The notes: a model not told the origin generated them from the sequence alone. 38,508 nucleotides of DNA from Ignavibacteria bacterium (GCA_030693705.1 JAUYAB010000019.1:1-38508), one strand, 5' to 3'. Positions 1 to 9,425 are shown, counted from the stretch's first letter. Numbers and translations are program-made.

Positions 1-1098
1 TGGACTCACATGGAACTTAAAAATCCTTTTGGCATTGATGATATTCTTTTAGACAAGAGTACCGCAAAGTCGGTTTGGGATAAATGCAATAACTTATTGA
101 TGAAAGATGAATATTCGACAAGGGGTTTACTTAAACACTTCAATGTAAAAGTCATCTGCACTACGGATGATCCGACTGATTCTTTAGAATTTCATAAACA
201 GCTAAAAGACGAGAATTACGAAGTTAAAGTTCTGCCGACATTTAGACCGGACAAAAGTATGGCGGTTGAAAACATTAAATCATTCAAAGTCTGGTTGAAG
301 AAATTAGAAACTGTTTCCAATTTTAAAATTACAAAATTTGAAACTTACCTGACCGCTCTTAAAGCCCAGCATGAATACTTTAATGAGAATGGCTGCAAAC
401 TTTCAGATCACGGAATTGAACATCCTTACGCAGAAGATTATACGGAAGATGAGATAAAAAGTATATTCCAAAAAATTCTGAAAGAAGAAAAATTAACAAA
501 AATTGAAATTCTCAAATTCAAATCTTGTATGCTTTATGAATTTGGATTAATGAATCACGAAAAAAAATGGGTACAGCAATTTCATTTTGGCGCTTTAAGA
601 AATTGCAACACTAGAATGATGAAAAACCTTGGCGCCGATACAGGTTATGACTCGGTTGGTGATTTTGAAATAGCAAAACCATTAGCAAAACTATTAGATA
701 AGTTGGATACCGAAAATAAACTCGCAAAAACTATTTTGTACAATTTAAATCCGGCAGATAACGAATTAGTTGCAACGATGGCGGGCAATTTTCAAGACGG
801 CAGTGTTCCCGGTAAAATTCAATTTGGCAGCGCATGGTGGTTCTTGGATCAGAAAAGCGGAATTGAAAAACAGATCGATGCCCTTTCTTCAATGGGGCTT
901 TTAAGCCGGTTTGTAGGCATGTTAACCGACTCGCGAAGTTTTCTTTCTTACCCTAGACACGAATATTTCCGTAGAATATTATGCAATATTCTTGGTGAAG
1001 ATGTTGAAAATGGTTTGATCCCCGATGATGAGGAGATATTGCGAAACACCATCGAAGGAATTTGCTATAAAAATGCCGAAAGCTACTTTGATTTTTAG
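1..1098 (+). CDS. uxaC: Uronate isomerase (glucuronate/galacturonate isomerase), 5'-truncated by the window edge
   Basis: Cytoplasmic isomerase converting D-galacturonate to D-tagaturonate (and D-glucuronate to D-fructuronate). The reading frame is open from base 1 (WTH precedes the first ATG at 10). WTHMELKNPFGI matches an internal segment of the UxaC family, so the ATG at 10 is not the true start and about 100 N-terminal residues lie outside the window. Visible family blocks, numbered from that ATG, include TTDDPTDSLE (about 51-60), KVLPTFRPDK, WVQQFHFGALRN (about 187-198), KTILYNLNPADNE, and the strongly conserved SRFVGMLTDSRSFLSYPRHEYFRRILC near the C-terminus. The visible 365 residues plus the missing part agree with a family length near 470. 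It feeds saturated galacturonate released by the pectinases into the tagaturonate branch together with UxaE (minus strand, 33417-34667). Confidence 0.96.
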   Translation, partial: WTHMELKNPFGIDDILLDKSTAKSVWDKCNNLLMKDEYSTRGLLKHFNVKVICTTDDPTDSLEFHKQLKDENYEVKVLPTFRPDKSMAVENIKSFKVWLKKLETVSNFKITKFETYLTALKAQHEYFNENGCKLSDHGIEHPYAEDYTEDEIKSIFQKILKEEKLTKIEILKFKSCMLYEFGLMNHEKKWVQQFHFGALRNCNTRMMKNLGADTGYDSVGDFEIAKPLAKLLDKLDTENKLAKTILYNLNPADNELVATMAGNFQDGSVPGKIQFGSAWWFLDQKSGIEKQIDALSSMGLLSRFVGMLTDSRSFLSYPRHEYFRRILCNILGEDVENGLIPDDEEILRNTIEGICYKNAESYFDF

Positions 1099-1101
1099 CT
1101 G

Positions 1102-1130
1102 ATCATCGATATTGATGATTTTTATTCTTT
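1102..1130 (+). terminator. Weak hairpin with T-rich tail after uxaC
   Basis: Arms ATCATC (1102-1107) and GATGAT (1114-1119) enclose a 6-nt loop and are followed directly by a T-rich run to about 1130. The stem is short and A/T rich, so termination would be partial at best. It could separate uxaC from the secreted-protein genes that begin at 1178. Confidence 0.4.
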
Positions 1131-1177
1131 TATAAAAATATGCATGTAACCTTAACAAATAACGAACGGAGTAAATT

Positions 1178-2539
1178 ATGAAAAAAGCTTTATACACAAT
1201 TAGTTTGATCCTCTTCCTTTTGTCTTTTGTAACATCGGCACAAAATTATATCGATGTTTCACCCGGTGACGGAACTTTGAAAGCCGCGATTGAAACTGCT
1301 GTTGACGGAGATATTTTACGATTGATCCCGGGATCAGAATACGTTGAATCTCAAAGTTATACGATAAGCATCAATAAAAACCTTATCATCCAAACTGATG
1401 ATCCAACCAATCCGGCAAAGCCAATTGTGAGAGAAACAAAAGTTACCGACGGGACAAGTAATCCTAATTTTTTTCTTTTAAGCGATGGCGCGTCTTTAAC
1501 CTTGAACGGGATTGAGTTTGACGGGCAACAAAGCGGAATTGCTGCAGTGATTCACCTGATGCAATTTAGTGCCGGTACTCCGCCAACTGCTGCAAAGATT
1601 GGAACCGTAAAAGTTTTAAATTGTTATATTCATGATATTACAAAGAATGTTATAGATGGTGGAAGTTCAGATTTAGCCCTAAAAGTTATTGTTGATTCAA
1701 CATTTGTCGATAACTGTGTATTTCAAAATACAGGAACTCCGCTTTATTACAAATATAACGGAAGCAATTTTGTATTAATAACTAATTCTACTTTTAATGT
1801 CATATTCAGTTATGGCGTAAGAATATCCGGTCCCGGGAATTCACAGTTGCCTGATAATACACCGACTGTTATTATCGATCATACTACCTGGTACAATATC
1901 GGTACAACCGACGGAAGAGAAATTCTTCTATCGGATTATGGCCTTCACCTCAATAGGTGGACTGTCACGAATTCAATATTCCAAAAACAAGTTTTAAAAA
2001 CAAAAACCGTTATTAATATTAAAGAGACTTTAAATGATAATATGGCAACGATAACAAACATCTGTTTGTGGGATGTTGGTGCAAGAGTTTGGCGTCTTCA
2101 TACCGTACGTGATACTTTGGCGATAGATCCTCAATTTGCCAACGCGGAACAAGGCGACTTCACTCTTCCGGTAGGTTCACCTCTATTAACATTCGGAACA
2201 GACGGCAAACCTATTGGCGATCCACGTTGGGGAAAGAATTATATTGATGCTGTTGATGATAATAACTTATCACTTACAGATTTTTCACTCGGACAAAATT
2301 ATCCTAATCCTTTTAACCCTGAAACAAAAATCAAGTTTAATTTAAAAGAGGCTGGCAATACTCAAATTGAAATCTATAATATTTTAGGGCAGTACGTCGC
2401 TTCATTAGTGAATGGTTACTTAGCAAAAGGAGAACATTCGGTGAGTTTCAACGCAGGAAAGTTGAACTCAGGCGTTTACATTTATCGATTAAAGTCGGGT
2501 AATAAAGTACTTTCAAATAAAATGATTTTAAGCAAATAA
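1178..2539 (+). CDS. Secreted right-handed beta-helix protein (DUF4957/DUF5123-like) with C-terminal sorting module
   Basis: A 453-residue protein with an N-terminal signal peptide (about 1-21, cleavage after TSA). The opening YIDVSPGDGTLKAAIETA and the following hydrophobic strand repeats resemble the DUF4957 plus DUF5123 pair found beside pectate lyases in Bacteroides-type polysaccharide loci; this fold is a pectate-lyase-like solenoid. I see no recognisable lyase or hydrolase active-site motif, so it could be a binding protein or an uncharacterised enzyme. Residues from about 371 onward form the sorting module (GQNYPNPFNPETKIKF, then LGQYVASLVN and SGVYIYRLKSG), predicting export to the surface by a type IX-like route. 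An AACGGAG Shine-Dalgarno stands 7 nt before the ATG. It is followed 16 nt later by the first PL1 lyase, suggesting cotranscription. Confidence 0.8.
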   Translation: MKKALYTISLILFLLSFVTSAQNYIDVSPGDGTLKAAIETAVDGDILRLIPGSEYVESQSYTISINKNLIIQTDDPTNPAKPIVRETKVTDGTSNPNFFLLSDGASLTLNGIEFDGQQSGIAAVIHLMQFSAGTPPTAAKIGTVKVLNCYIHDITKNVIDGGSSDLALKVIVDSTFVDNCVFQNTGTPLYYKYNGSNFVLITNSTFNVIFSYGVRISGPGNSQLPDNTPTVIIDHTTWYNIGTTDGREILLSDYGLHLNRWTVTNSIFQKQVLKTKTVINIKETLNDNMATITNICLWDVGARVWRLHTVRDTLAIDPQFANAEQGDFTLPVGSPLLTFGTDGKPIGDPRWGKNYIDAVDDNNLSLTDFSLGQNYPNPFNPETKIKFNLKEAGNTQIEIYNILGQYVASLVNGYLAKGEHSVSFNAGKLNSGVYIYRLKSGNKVLSNKMILSK

Positions 2540-2555
2540 AAAGAAGACTCCCAAA

Positions 2556-3902
2556 GTGAATAAACTATTAGTTCATTTTCTTCTTTTTACTTTGCTTATT
2601 TTTACAAATACCTATGGACAGACACCTGCCTTTCCCGGCGCTGAAGGGTTCGGCAGGTTTGCAGTTGGTGGACGTGGCGGTGCAGTTTTTGAAGTAACAA
2701 ATCTCAATGATTCCGGACCCGGAAGTTTTAGAGAAGCCGTTGAAGCTGCCGGACCGAGAACAGTTGTCTTCAGAGTTTCCGGTACGATTGAATTAAAATC
2801 GATTTTGGAAATATTGAATGGCAATATCACAATCGCCGGTCAAACTGCGCCCGGCGATGGAATCTGTTTAAGAAACTACACCCTTTCTATAAAAGCTGAT
2901 GATGTAATAATCAGATTTATAAGAGCAAGGTTAGGGGATGTTGCAAAATTTCAAGATGATGCGGTGAATGGTACTCACGGTAAAAATATTATTGTTGATC
3001 ATTGTTCGTTCAGTTGGTCTATTGATGAAACAGCAAGTTTTTATGGGAAGATTGAAAATTTAACCGTTCAATGGTGTATCATCAGTGAAAGCTTGAACGA
3101 ATCGACACATGAAAAAGGCGCTCACGGTTATGGTGGAATTTGGGGTGGAGTTAACTCAACTTTTCATCATAACTTATTATCTCACCACTCAAGCAGAAAC
3201 CCGCGTTTTAATAATGGCAACACACATCGTTTTGAAAATGTTGATATGGTGAATAATGTAATTTATAATTGGGGTCACAACGGTTCTTACGGCGGAGAAT
3301 TAGGTCAACACAATATTCGTTTCAATTATTATAAAGCGGGTCCGGCAACAAAGAAAAATATAAGAGACAGAATTATTGATCCATGGGATACAACAGGCTC
3401 CTGGTATGTTCAAGGAAATTATGTTGATGGATTTCCTGAAGTTACAAAAGACAATTGGAATGGCGGAGTGCAGGGTAAGTATGCAGCATTCTTTTTCAAG
3501 AAACGCGCATCGGTTCCATTTCCGAATGCGCCATTGTCAATTCAATCTCCTCAAGATGCGTTTAATGCTGTTTTAATAAATGTTGGTGCATGCATTCCTA
3601 AAAGAGATATTGTTGATGCCCGCATTATAAAAGAAACAGAAACCGGAACAGCAAAATTTGGTAAGCCGTGGGGCGGCGGCGGTACAGGAATTATTGATTC
3701 GCAGAATGATGTCGGCGGTTGGCCCGAATTAAAATCCTTACCGGCTCCAATTGATTCGGACCATGATGGAATGCCGGATGATTGGGAAAAAGAAAATCAC
3801 CTTAATCCTGCGGATGCTCGCGACAATAATTTGCTTGATGCTTCCGGCTATACAAATCTTGAACGATACTTAAATAGTTTAGCGGTAAATATTTTCAACT
3901 AA
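2556..3902 (+). CDS. Pectate lyase, polysaccharide lyase family 1 (no sorting module)
   Basis: Predicted to cleave polygalacturonate by Ca2+-dependent beta-elimination. 448 residues with a signal peptide (about 1-21), starting at a GTG; no upstream ATG is available in frame. Family hallmarks: AFPGAEGFGRFAVGGRGG at the mature N-terminus, ITIAGQTAPGDGI (about 91-103), VDHCSFSWSIDE with the conserved Asp-His-Cys (148-150), and SRNPRF (213-218), which carries the likely catalytic arginine. The C-terminus has a calcium-loop type segment DSDHDGMPDDWE, resembling thrombospondin-type-3/dockerin-like loops. Unlike its neighbour at 3932 it stops there and lacks the NYPNPFNP tail, so it may stay periplasmic. 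The two are evidently tandem duplicates: same N-terminal block, same catalytic block and same C-terminal loop. Confidence 0.92.
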   Translation: MNKLLVHFLLFTLLIFTNTYGQTPAFPGAEGFGRFAVGGRGGAVFEVTNLNDSGPGSFREAVEAAGPRTVVFRVSGTIELKSILEILNGNITIAGQTAPGDGICLRNYTLSIKADDVIIRFIRARLGDVAKFQDDAVNGTHGKNIIVDHCSFSWSIDETASFYGKIENLTVQWCIISESLNESTHEKGAHGYGGIWGGVNSTFHHNLLSHHSSRNPRFNNGNTHRFENVDMVNNVIYNWGHNGSYGGELGQHNIRFNYYKAGPATKKNIRDRIIDPWDTTGSWYVQGNYVDGFPEVTKDNWNGGVQGKYAAFFFKKRASVPFPNAPLSIQSPQDAFNAVLINVGACIPKRDIVDARIIKETETGTAKFGKPWGGGGTGIIDSQNDVGGWPELKSLPAPIDSDHDGMPDDWEKENHLNPADARDNNLLDASGYTNLERYLNSLAVNIFN

Positions 3903-3918
3903 ACTTAAAAAATTTTAC

Positions 3919-3924
3919 AAAGGA
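3919..3924 (+). promoter_or_regulatory. Ribosome binding site supporting a TTG start
   Basis: AAAGGA lies 7 nt before the TTG at 3932. The next in-frame ATG (3983) has no purine-rich element before it, so the TTG is the better supported start even though it gives a long n-region to the signal peptide. Confidence 0.5.
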
Positions 3925-3931
3925 TATTCTT

Positions 3932-5686
3932 TTGATCGATAATAAATGGTTACTACTTAGAAATTATAAGATTATAAGTTTAATGGCTTCATCGTTGTTC
4001 TTTCTGATCTTTAGTTCAAACTTATTTGCTCAACAGTTAGCGTTTCCTGAAGCGGAAGGTGCGGGGAAGTATACAACCGGCGGCAGAGGCGGCGTGGTTT
4101 ACGAAGTTACTAATCTTGATGATTCCGGTGTTGGCAGTTTAAGAGATGCTATTGGTAAATCAGGTGCAAGGATAATTGTATTCCGGGTTTCCGGTAACAT
4201 TAAATTAAAATCATTTTTAAAAATTTCTAAAGGTGATGTTACAATTGCCGGACAAACGGCTCCAGGTGATGGAATTTGCCTAAGCAATTACACACTCTCT
4301 GTTCAAGCAAATAATGTAATTGTAAGATTTCTTAGAAGTCGTCTTGGTGATACAACACTCGTGCGGGATGCAAATGGTACTCCATACTGGAACGCTACGA
4401 TCAATAATTATTTGCACGTTGAAGATGATGCCGCGCATGGAATGGGAACATATAAAAACATCATTCTTGATCACTGTTCATTCAGTTGGTCTTTAGATGA
4501 AGCTGCGAGTTTTTATGGCAACGAAAACTTTACAATGCAATGGTGTCTGGTTGGCGAAAGCTTATACAATTCTTTTCATACCAAAGGCAAACATGGTTAC
4601 GGCGGAATTTGGGGAGGCAAAAATGCATCATTCCATCATAATTTGTTAGTACATAATACCAGCAGAAATCCACGATTTGCCGGCGGTGAAACGGCTGCTT
4701 GCGTAAATGTTGATTTTAGAAATAACGTGATTTACAATTGGGGCTTTAACAGTGCATACGGTGGTGAAGTGGGAACCATAAATATGGTTGCAAATTATTT
4801 TAAATCCGGACCTGCAACCGATGCAAGTAAAAAATATAGAATTGTTGAACCTTCTTCTTATCCTTCATTGGGATTAGGACCCGGTAAGTTTTTTGTCGAT
4901 CAAAATTTTGTTTCAGGTTCAACAACAATAACTGAGAACAATTGGAGCGGGGGAGTTCAAGGTTCATTTGCTAACGACACTTCAATTAAAGCGAAAGAAC
5001 CTTTTTCTTTCGTACCAATAAACATTCAGACAGCAGAGGAAGCGTATGCTTCCGTGCTTCAATATGTCGGGGCTTGCATTCCTAAAAGAGATATTCTTGA
5101 TGAAAGAATTATTAATGAAACTCAAACCGGAACAGCAACTTTCGGGGCAAGTTATGGTGCCGGAAGAGGTATCATTGATTCTCAACAGGATGTCGGTGGC
5201 TGGCCCGTTTTAAATTCCACAACTCCGCCAGTAGATACCGATCACGATGGAATGCCGGACGATTGGGAACTTGCACATGGATTAGACGCTAACAATCCGG
5301 CTGACGGAAAAGTAGTTTCATCTTCCGGTTACACGAATATAGAAGACTATCTCAATGAATTAGGGAAGATGGTAACGGAAGTAAATAGTAATGAAATTAA
5401 TGTTGCAAAAGATTTTAGCATCATGCAAAATTATCCTAATCCATTTAATCCATCAACTAAAATTGTTTACACTTTAGAGAAAAGTGATCTTACCATTCTT
5501 GAAATATTTAATCCACTCGGGCAGAAGATTGTAGAATTGGTTAATGAATTGCAGAATGCCGGAACTCATGAAGTTATCTGGAATATTTCCAATTCGATAT
5601 CCGGTCAACTTCACAGCGGAGTTTATTTCGCAAGATTGAAATCAGGCGCGAAAACACAAACTATAAAACTACTTTTACTAAAATAA
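3932..5686 (+). CDS. Pectate lyase, polysaccharide lyase family 1, with sorting module
   Basis: 584 residues; paralogue of the lyase immediately upstream. Hydrophobic signal segment at about 18-33 (numbered from TTG), ending FAQQ. Conserved blocks: AFPEAEGAGKYTTGGRGG, VTIAGQTAPGDGI (about 103-115), LDHCSFSWSLDE with Asp-His-Cys (180-182), and TSRNPRF (243-249) with the likely catalytic arginine. A calcium-loop segment DTDHDGMPDDWE follows the lyase domain. From about residue 494 the sequence is a sorting module: MQNYPNPFNPSTKIVY, LGQKIVELVN and SGVYFARLKSG. It is therefore predicted to be extracellular, acting on polymeric pectate, in contrast to the tail-less copy upstream. An alternative start is ATG at 3983. 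It has a 29-nt gap to the preceding gene and an 18-nt gap to the following one, consistent with one operon. Confidence 0.92.
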   Translation: MIDNKWLLLRNYKIISLMASSLFFLIFSSNLFAQQLAFPEAEGAGKYTTGGRGGVVYEVTNLDDSGVGSLRDAIGKSGARIIVFRVSGNIKLKSFLKISKGDVTIAGQTAPGDGICLSNYTLSVQANNVIVRFLRSRLGDTTLVRDANGTPYWNATINNYLHVEDDAAHGMGTYKNIILDHCSFSWSLDEAASFYGNENFTMQWCLVGESLYNSFHTKGKHGYGGIWGGKNASFHHNLLVHNTSRNPRFAGGETAACVNVDFRNNVIYNWGFNSAYGGEVGTINMVANYFKSGPATDASKKYRIVEPSSYPSLGLGPGKFFVDQNFVSGSTTITENNWSGGVQGSFANDTSIKAKEPFSFVPINIQTAEEAYASVLQYVGACIPKRDILDERIINETQTGTATFGASYGAGRGIIDSQQDVGGWPVLNSTTPPVDTDHDGMPDDWELAHGLDANNPADGKVVSSSGYTNIEDYLNELGKMVTEVNSNEINVAKDFSIMQNYPNPFNPSTKIVYTLEKSDLTILEIFNPLGQKIVELVNELQNAGTHEVIWNISNSISGQLHSGVYFARLKSGAKTQTIKLLLLK

Positions 5687-5704
5687 GAGCAAGAGAATTT
5701 AATT

Positions 5705-7093
5705 ATGAAAAAGAACATCATCAACAATTTTATAGTCCTATTTTTATTTGTTCTGCCATTTACTTCAGCCCAAACAGAAGCAAAAGTAGATTGGAAAGAA
5801 GCAAAAACTATTTTGAAAAGAATCGTTCCGCCAACATTTCCTAAGAAAGACTTTGTTATTACAAATTACGGCGCAAAAGGGGATGGAACTACCGATTGTA
5901 CTTCAGCAATAAAAACAGCCATTGATGATTGCAATAAAAGTGGCGGCGGCAGGGTTGTGGTTCCGGAAGGATCTTTCCTCACCGGAGCTATTCATTTAAA
6001 AAGTAATGTCAATTTATATGTTTCGGAAAATGCAGTACTGAAATTCACCAACGATAAAAGTAAATACCTTCCTAATGTTTTTACTCGCTGGGAAGGTGTT
6101 GAGTGCATGAACTACTCGGCATTAATCTACGCTTACGGGCAAGAAAATATTGCAGTTACCGGCAAGGGAATTTTAGACGGGCAAGGGTCTGAAGATAATT
6201 GGTGGAATTGGAAAGGGAAAAATTCAAAATCCGTGAAAGGTGAAACGCAAAACGAAGCAAGAAAAAAACTTTTTGCAATGGCGGAAAATAATGTTCCTCC
6301 GGAGCAAAGAATTTTTGGTGAAGGACATTATTTAAGACCGAATTTTTTTCAACCGTATAAATGCAAGAATATTTTGCTTGAAGGGGTGACGCTGAAAAAT
6401 TCTCCGATGTGGTTTATTCATCCGGTTCTGTCATCAAATATTACTATTCTCAATGTTACTGTTGATGGCATTGGTCCGAACAATGACGGTTGCGATCCGG
6501 AATCATGTAACGATGTTTTGATTAAAGGATGTTCATTTAATACCGGTGATGATTGCATCGCAATCAAATCAGGAAGGAACGCTGACGGAAGAAGAATTAA
6601 TGCTCCAAGCGAGAATTTTATAATCCAAGATTGTAAAATGAAAGACGGTCACGGCGGTGTTGTAGTCGGGAGTGAAATTTCCGGTGGAGTCAGAAATGTT
6701 TTTGCGGAAAACTGTGTGATGGATAGTCCGAATTTAGATAGGGCAATAAGAATAAAAACCAATGCGGTTCGCGGCGGAACAATTGAAAATATCTTCGTTA
6801 GAGATATTAAGGTTGGACAGGTTGGCGAAGCCGTTATCTTAGTAGACTATTTTTATGAAGAAGCGGATAAAGGAAATTTTATTCCAACGGTAAAAAACAT
6901 TAGCATCGAGAATGTTACATCACAAAAAAGCAAATACGCCGTCTGGATCAAAGCCTTCAAAAATTCCATGTTGAAAAACGTGAAGATCAAAAACTGTTCG
7001 TTTGAAAATGTTGAACTGCCAAATTTCATAGAAAATGTCGACAACCTAAAATTCAAGAACGTCACGGTAAATGGAAAAGTTGTTGGGCAATAG
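5705..7093 (+). CDS. Polygalacturonase, glycoside hydrolase family 28
   Basis: Predicted to hydrolyse alpha-1,4-galacturonosyl linkages (endo- or exo-polygalacturonase, or rhamnogalacturonan hydrolase). 462 residues, signal peptide about 1-22. The GH28 active-site blocks are all present: NNDGCDPE (Asp261), TGDDCIAIKSG (Asp282-Asp283), GHGGVVVGSE (His316) and RAIRIKT (Arg349, Lys351). The N-terminal FVITNYGAKGDGTTD block is typical of bacterial exo-acting members. There is no sorting tail, so it is probably periplasmic and acts on imported oligogalacturonides (inference). Its end-product would feed UxaC/UxaE. The upstream SD is weak (AAGAG). Confidence 0.94.
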   Translation: MKKNIINNFIVLFLFVLPFTSAQTEAKVDWKEAKTILKRIVPPTFPKKDFVITNYGAKGDGTTDCTSAIKTAIDDCNKSGGGRVVVPEGSFLTGAIHLKSNVNLYVSENAVLKFTNDKSKYLPNVFTRWEGVECMNYSALIYAYGQENIAVTGKGILDGQGSEDNWWNWKGKNSKSVKGETQNEARKKLFAMAENNVPPEQRIFGEGHYLRPNFFQPYKCKNILLEGVTLKNSPMWFIHPVLSSNITILNVTVDGIGPNNDGCDPESCNDVLIKGCSFNTGDDCIAIKSGRNADGRRINAPSENFIIQDCKMKDGHGGVVVGSEISGGVRNVFAENCVMDSPNLDRAIRIKTNAVRGGTIENIFVRDIKVGQVGEAVILVDYFYEEADKGNFIPTVKNISIENVTSQKSKYAVWIKAFKNSMLKNVKIKNCSFENVELPNFIENVDNLKFKNVTVNGKVVGQ

Positions 7094-7183
7094 GATCGGG
7101 TTAGTAATTTATTTGTTCTTGTTTTAAGATGAAGTATAGAACGATTCAATAAAAAACATATAACTAACTATCAGAGGTGTCAA

Positions 7184-9280
7184 ATGAAAAAAGGATTACT
7201 TTATTTCTTTGCGGCAATTATTTTATCAATACCTTTTAATAGTTTTGCCCAAGCGACAATAACTTCTGCACAGACCGGTAATTGGAATGCAGCCACAACC
7301 TGGGTTGGTGGTGTAATTCCTACATCAGTTGATGCTGCTGTTATTGCTAACGGGCATAATGTGACGAGGACTGCGATAGGAGATACTTGCGCAACCTTAA
7401 CCTTACAGCCTAATGCAACACTAACATTAGCCAATACGATTACTGCAGGTGCAATGCCTTGCGCTTCATGGTCATGTGATGCAACAAGTACGGTTGTATA
7501 CAGTGGTCCAACTACAATTCAAACCAATAGTCCATACGGAAATCTTACATACGGATCTGCTAACGGTTCTCCAAATGGTGATCTGACGGTAAACGGAAAT
7601 TTAACTATAACCGCTAATACTGTAAGAGGAATTTCAGGTGCTACAGGTTCACGTACTCATACTATTTTAGGTGATGTTCTTTTAACCGGCACATCTTCAA
7701 GGATATCCGCTGTTAATTTTACCGGTGCGTCTACATCAAGTTGTGTGTGGAATGTTGGCGGTAGTGTTAAACTGACCGGAGCTAATAGCGGCTGTAGAGT
7801 TATTGTGTGGGAAAGCGCAGGTGAACATGCCGGCGCTGCAACTTTTAATATTGGTGGTAATCTTGAAATAACCGGTGTTGGTAGTCAAGTTCAATTTAAA
7901 AGTTCTTCAGGTACATCAGATAACTATTCGGAAGGAATAATAAATCTTAAAGGAGATCTGGTGCAGAATGGTCCGATAGGCATTAATTCCGTATCTGCCG
8001 GTGTGTCACCTGGTTTAAGTATTAATTTTGTCGGCACCAACCCACAAGCTTGGTCGGGAGCGATAGGTACTTTCTCAGCCTCAAGCTCATTAACATTCAA
8101 AATAAATGTTAACATTAATAATGCTGCCGGTGTTACTCTCACCGATCCAAGAGGATTTAATACTAATACCGTTTTGAACTTAACCAACGGAAAATTGACT
8201 ACTACCGTTACTAATCTTTTAACTCTTAGCGGAACAGCTACAATTAGCGGTGGAAGTTCATCAAGTTATATAGATGGACCATTAGCTTTAACCTATTCTG
8301 CAGCGGGCAGTCAAACTTTCCCGATAGGTTCTTCTGCTGCATATCGTCCTGTAACTATTAATGCTACTACATTAACCGGGACAGGTACTATTACAGTTTC
8401 TCAAACTGACGGGATTCCCGGGAATACAACTTTACCGGCAACAATCGATAAAATTTCTACAGCAAGATATTGGACTGTTACTGCTGCGGCTGGAATTACC
8501 GCGATTACCGGTAATGTTGGCTTGACCTGGGGTTTGGATGATGGCATAAGCGATTTAACTCATGTTACAGTAGTTCGCGGAACACATGGCGGTGCATGGG
8601 ATATAGAAAACAACGCCGGTGGAACAATAGGCACTTCTACATTAGGAACAGCTACCGGAAATGATTTTATTTCTTTCGGTGATTTTACTTTCGGTAATTT
8701 AAATGGCGGAACAAACGCTCTTCCGGTCGAACTCACTTCATTCACAGCTAAAGCAAAAGAAGGTATTGTTGAATTAGTATGGGCAACAGCAACAGAAGCA
8801 AACAACTCCGGCTTTGATATAGAACGAAGAATAGAATCCGCGGAATGGCAGAAAATAGGATTTGTAAAAGGAAGCGGCAGCAGCACCACATCGAAAGATT
8901 ATTCTTTTACCGACAAACCCAAAGGTGGGATGGAATTTCAATATCGTCTTAAACAAATTGATTTTGACGGAACCTTCCAATACTCAAATGTTGTAACAGC
9001 AACGGTGCAATATGCAAGTACATTCATGCTGGATCAGAATTATCCTAATCCATTCAACCCAAGCACATCTATCAGTTATCAGTTATCAGTTTTTAGTAAT
9101 GTTAGCTTAAAAGTTTTTGATGTTTTGGGAAATGAAATAGCAATTCTTGTAAATGAGATTCAAAATCCCGGTACCTACACCGTGCACTTCAACGCTAATC
9201 AATTGAGTGGCGGCATCTATTTCTACAAATTAACAGCAGGTAAGTTTACTGATACAAAGAAGTTTATATTTCTGAAATAA
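7184..9280 (+). CDS. Large secreted beta-solenoid protein, no enzyme domain seen, with sorting module
   Basis: 698 residues with a signal peptide (about 1-22). Residues about 24-80 (TGNWNAATTWVGGVIPTS) form a G8-like opening that is also present on the CE8 protein at 9426 and on the protein at 22180. The middle consists of Gly/Thr/Ser/Asn-rich short strand repeats, as in parallel beta-helices or adhesin-like solenoids. Residues about 365-500 (SQTFPIGSSAAYRPVTIN and onward) match a segment of the 9426 protein. From about 512 comes a fibronectin-like module (LPVELTSFTAKAKEG...YRLKQIDFDGTF), then DQNYPNPFNPSTSISY and the sorting tail. I find no catalytic motif; a surface adhesin or pectin-binding scaffold is possible. 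An SD (GAGGTGT) precedes the ATG, and the leader and signal sequence are nearly copied at 9426. Confidence 0.7.
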   Translation: MKKGLLYFFAAIILSIPFNSFAQATITSAQTGNWNAATTWVGGVIPTSVDAAVIANGHNVTRTAIGDTCATLTLQPNATLTLANTITAGAMPCASWSCDATSTVVYSGPTTIQTNSPYGNLTYGSANGSPNGDLTVNGNLTITANTVRGISGATGSRTHTILGDVLLTGTSSRISAVNFTGASTSSCVWNVGGSVKLTGANSGCRVIVWESAGEHAGAATFNIGGNLEITGVGSQVQFKSSSGTSDNYSEGIINLKGDLVQNGPIGINSVSAGVSPGLSINFVGTNPQAWSGAIGTFSASSSLTFKINVNINNAAGVTLTDPRGFNTNTVLNLTNGKLTTTVTNLLTLSGTATISGGSSSSYIDGPLALTYSAAGSQTFPIGSSAAYRPVTINATTLTGTGTITVSQTDGIPGNTTLPATIDKISTARYWTVTAAAGITAITGNVGLTWGLDDGISDLTHVTVVRGTHGGAWDIENNAGGTIGTSTLGTATGNDFISFGDFTFGNLNGGTNALPVELTSFTAKAKEGIVELVWATATEANNSGFDIERRIESAEWQKIGFVKGSGSSTTSKDYSFTDKPKGGMEFQYRLKQIDFDGTFQYSNVVTATVQYASTFMLDQNYPNPFNPSTSISYQLSVFSNVSLKVFDVLGNEIAILVNEIQNPGTYTVHFNANQLSGGIYFYKLTAGKFTDTKKFIFLK

Positions 9281-9282
9281 AG

Positions 9283-9360
9283 CCTCCACTCTGCCGAAAG
9301 AGTGAGGTCAAAAATCCAATATAGAGTTATAGCAACTCTCTATTTTGGGATAATTTTTGT
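9283..9360 (+). terminator. Two consecutive hairpins with T-rich end, between the solenoid gene and the CE8 gene
   Basis: The first stem pairs 9283-9292 with 9299-9307, with one bulged base. The second pairs 9316-9328 with 9334-9348, imperfectly, and is followed by a T-rich stretch. This could be a terminator or an mRNA-stabilising element; the first stem resembles the GTGAGGT-ending palindrome at 13213-13259. Confidence 0.4.
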
Positions 9361-9425
9361 TTTGCTATAAAAGAATATGAACATTTTCTCAATAAATAAA
9401 TTTAGTTAAACATCAAAGGTGTCAT

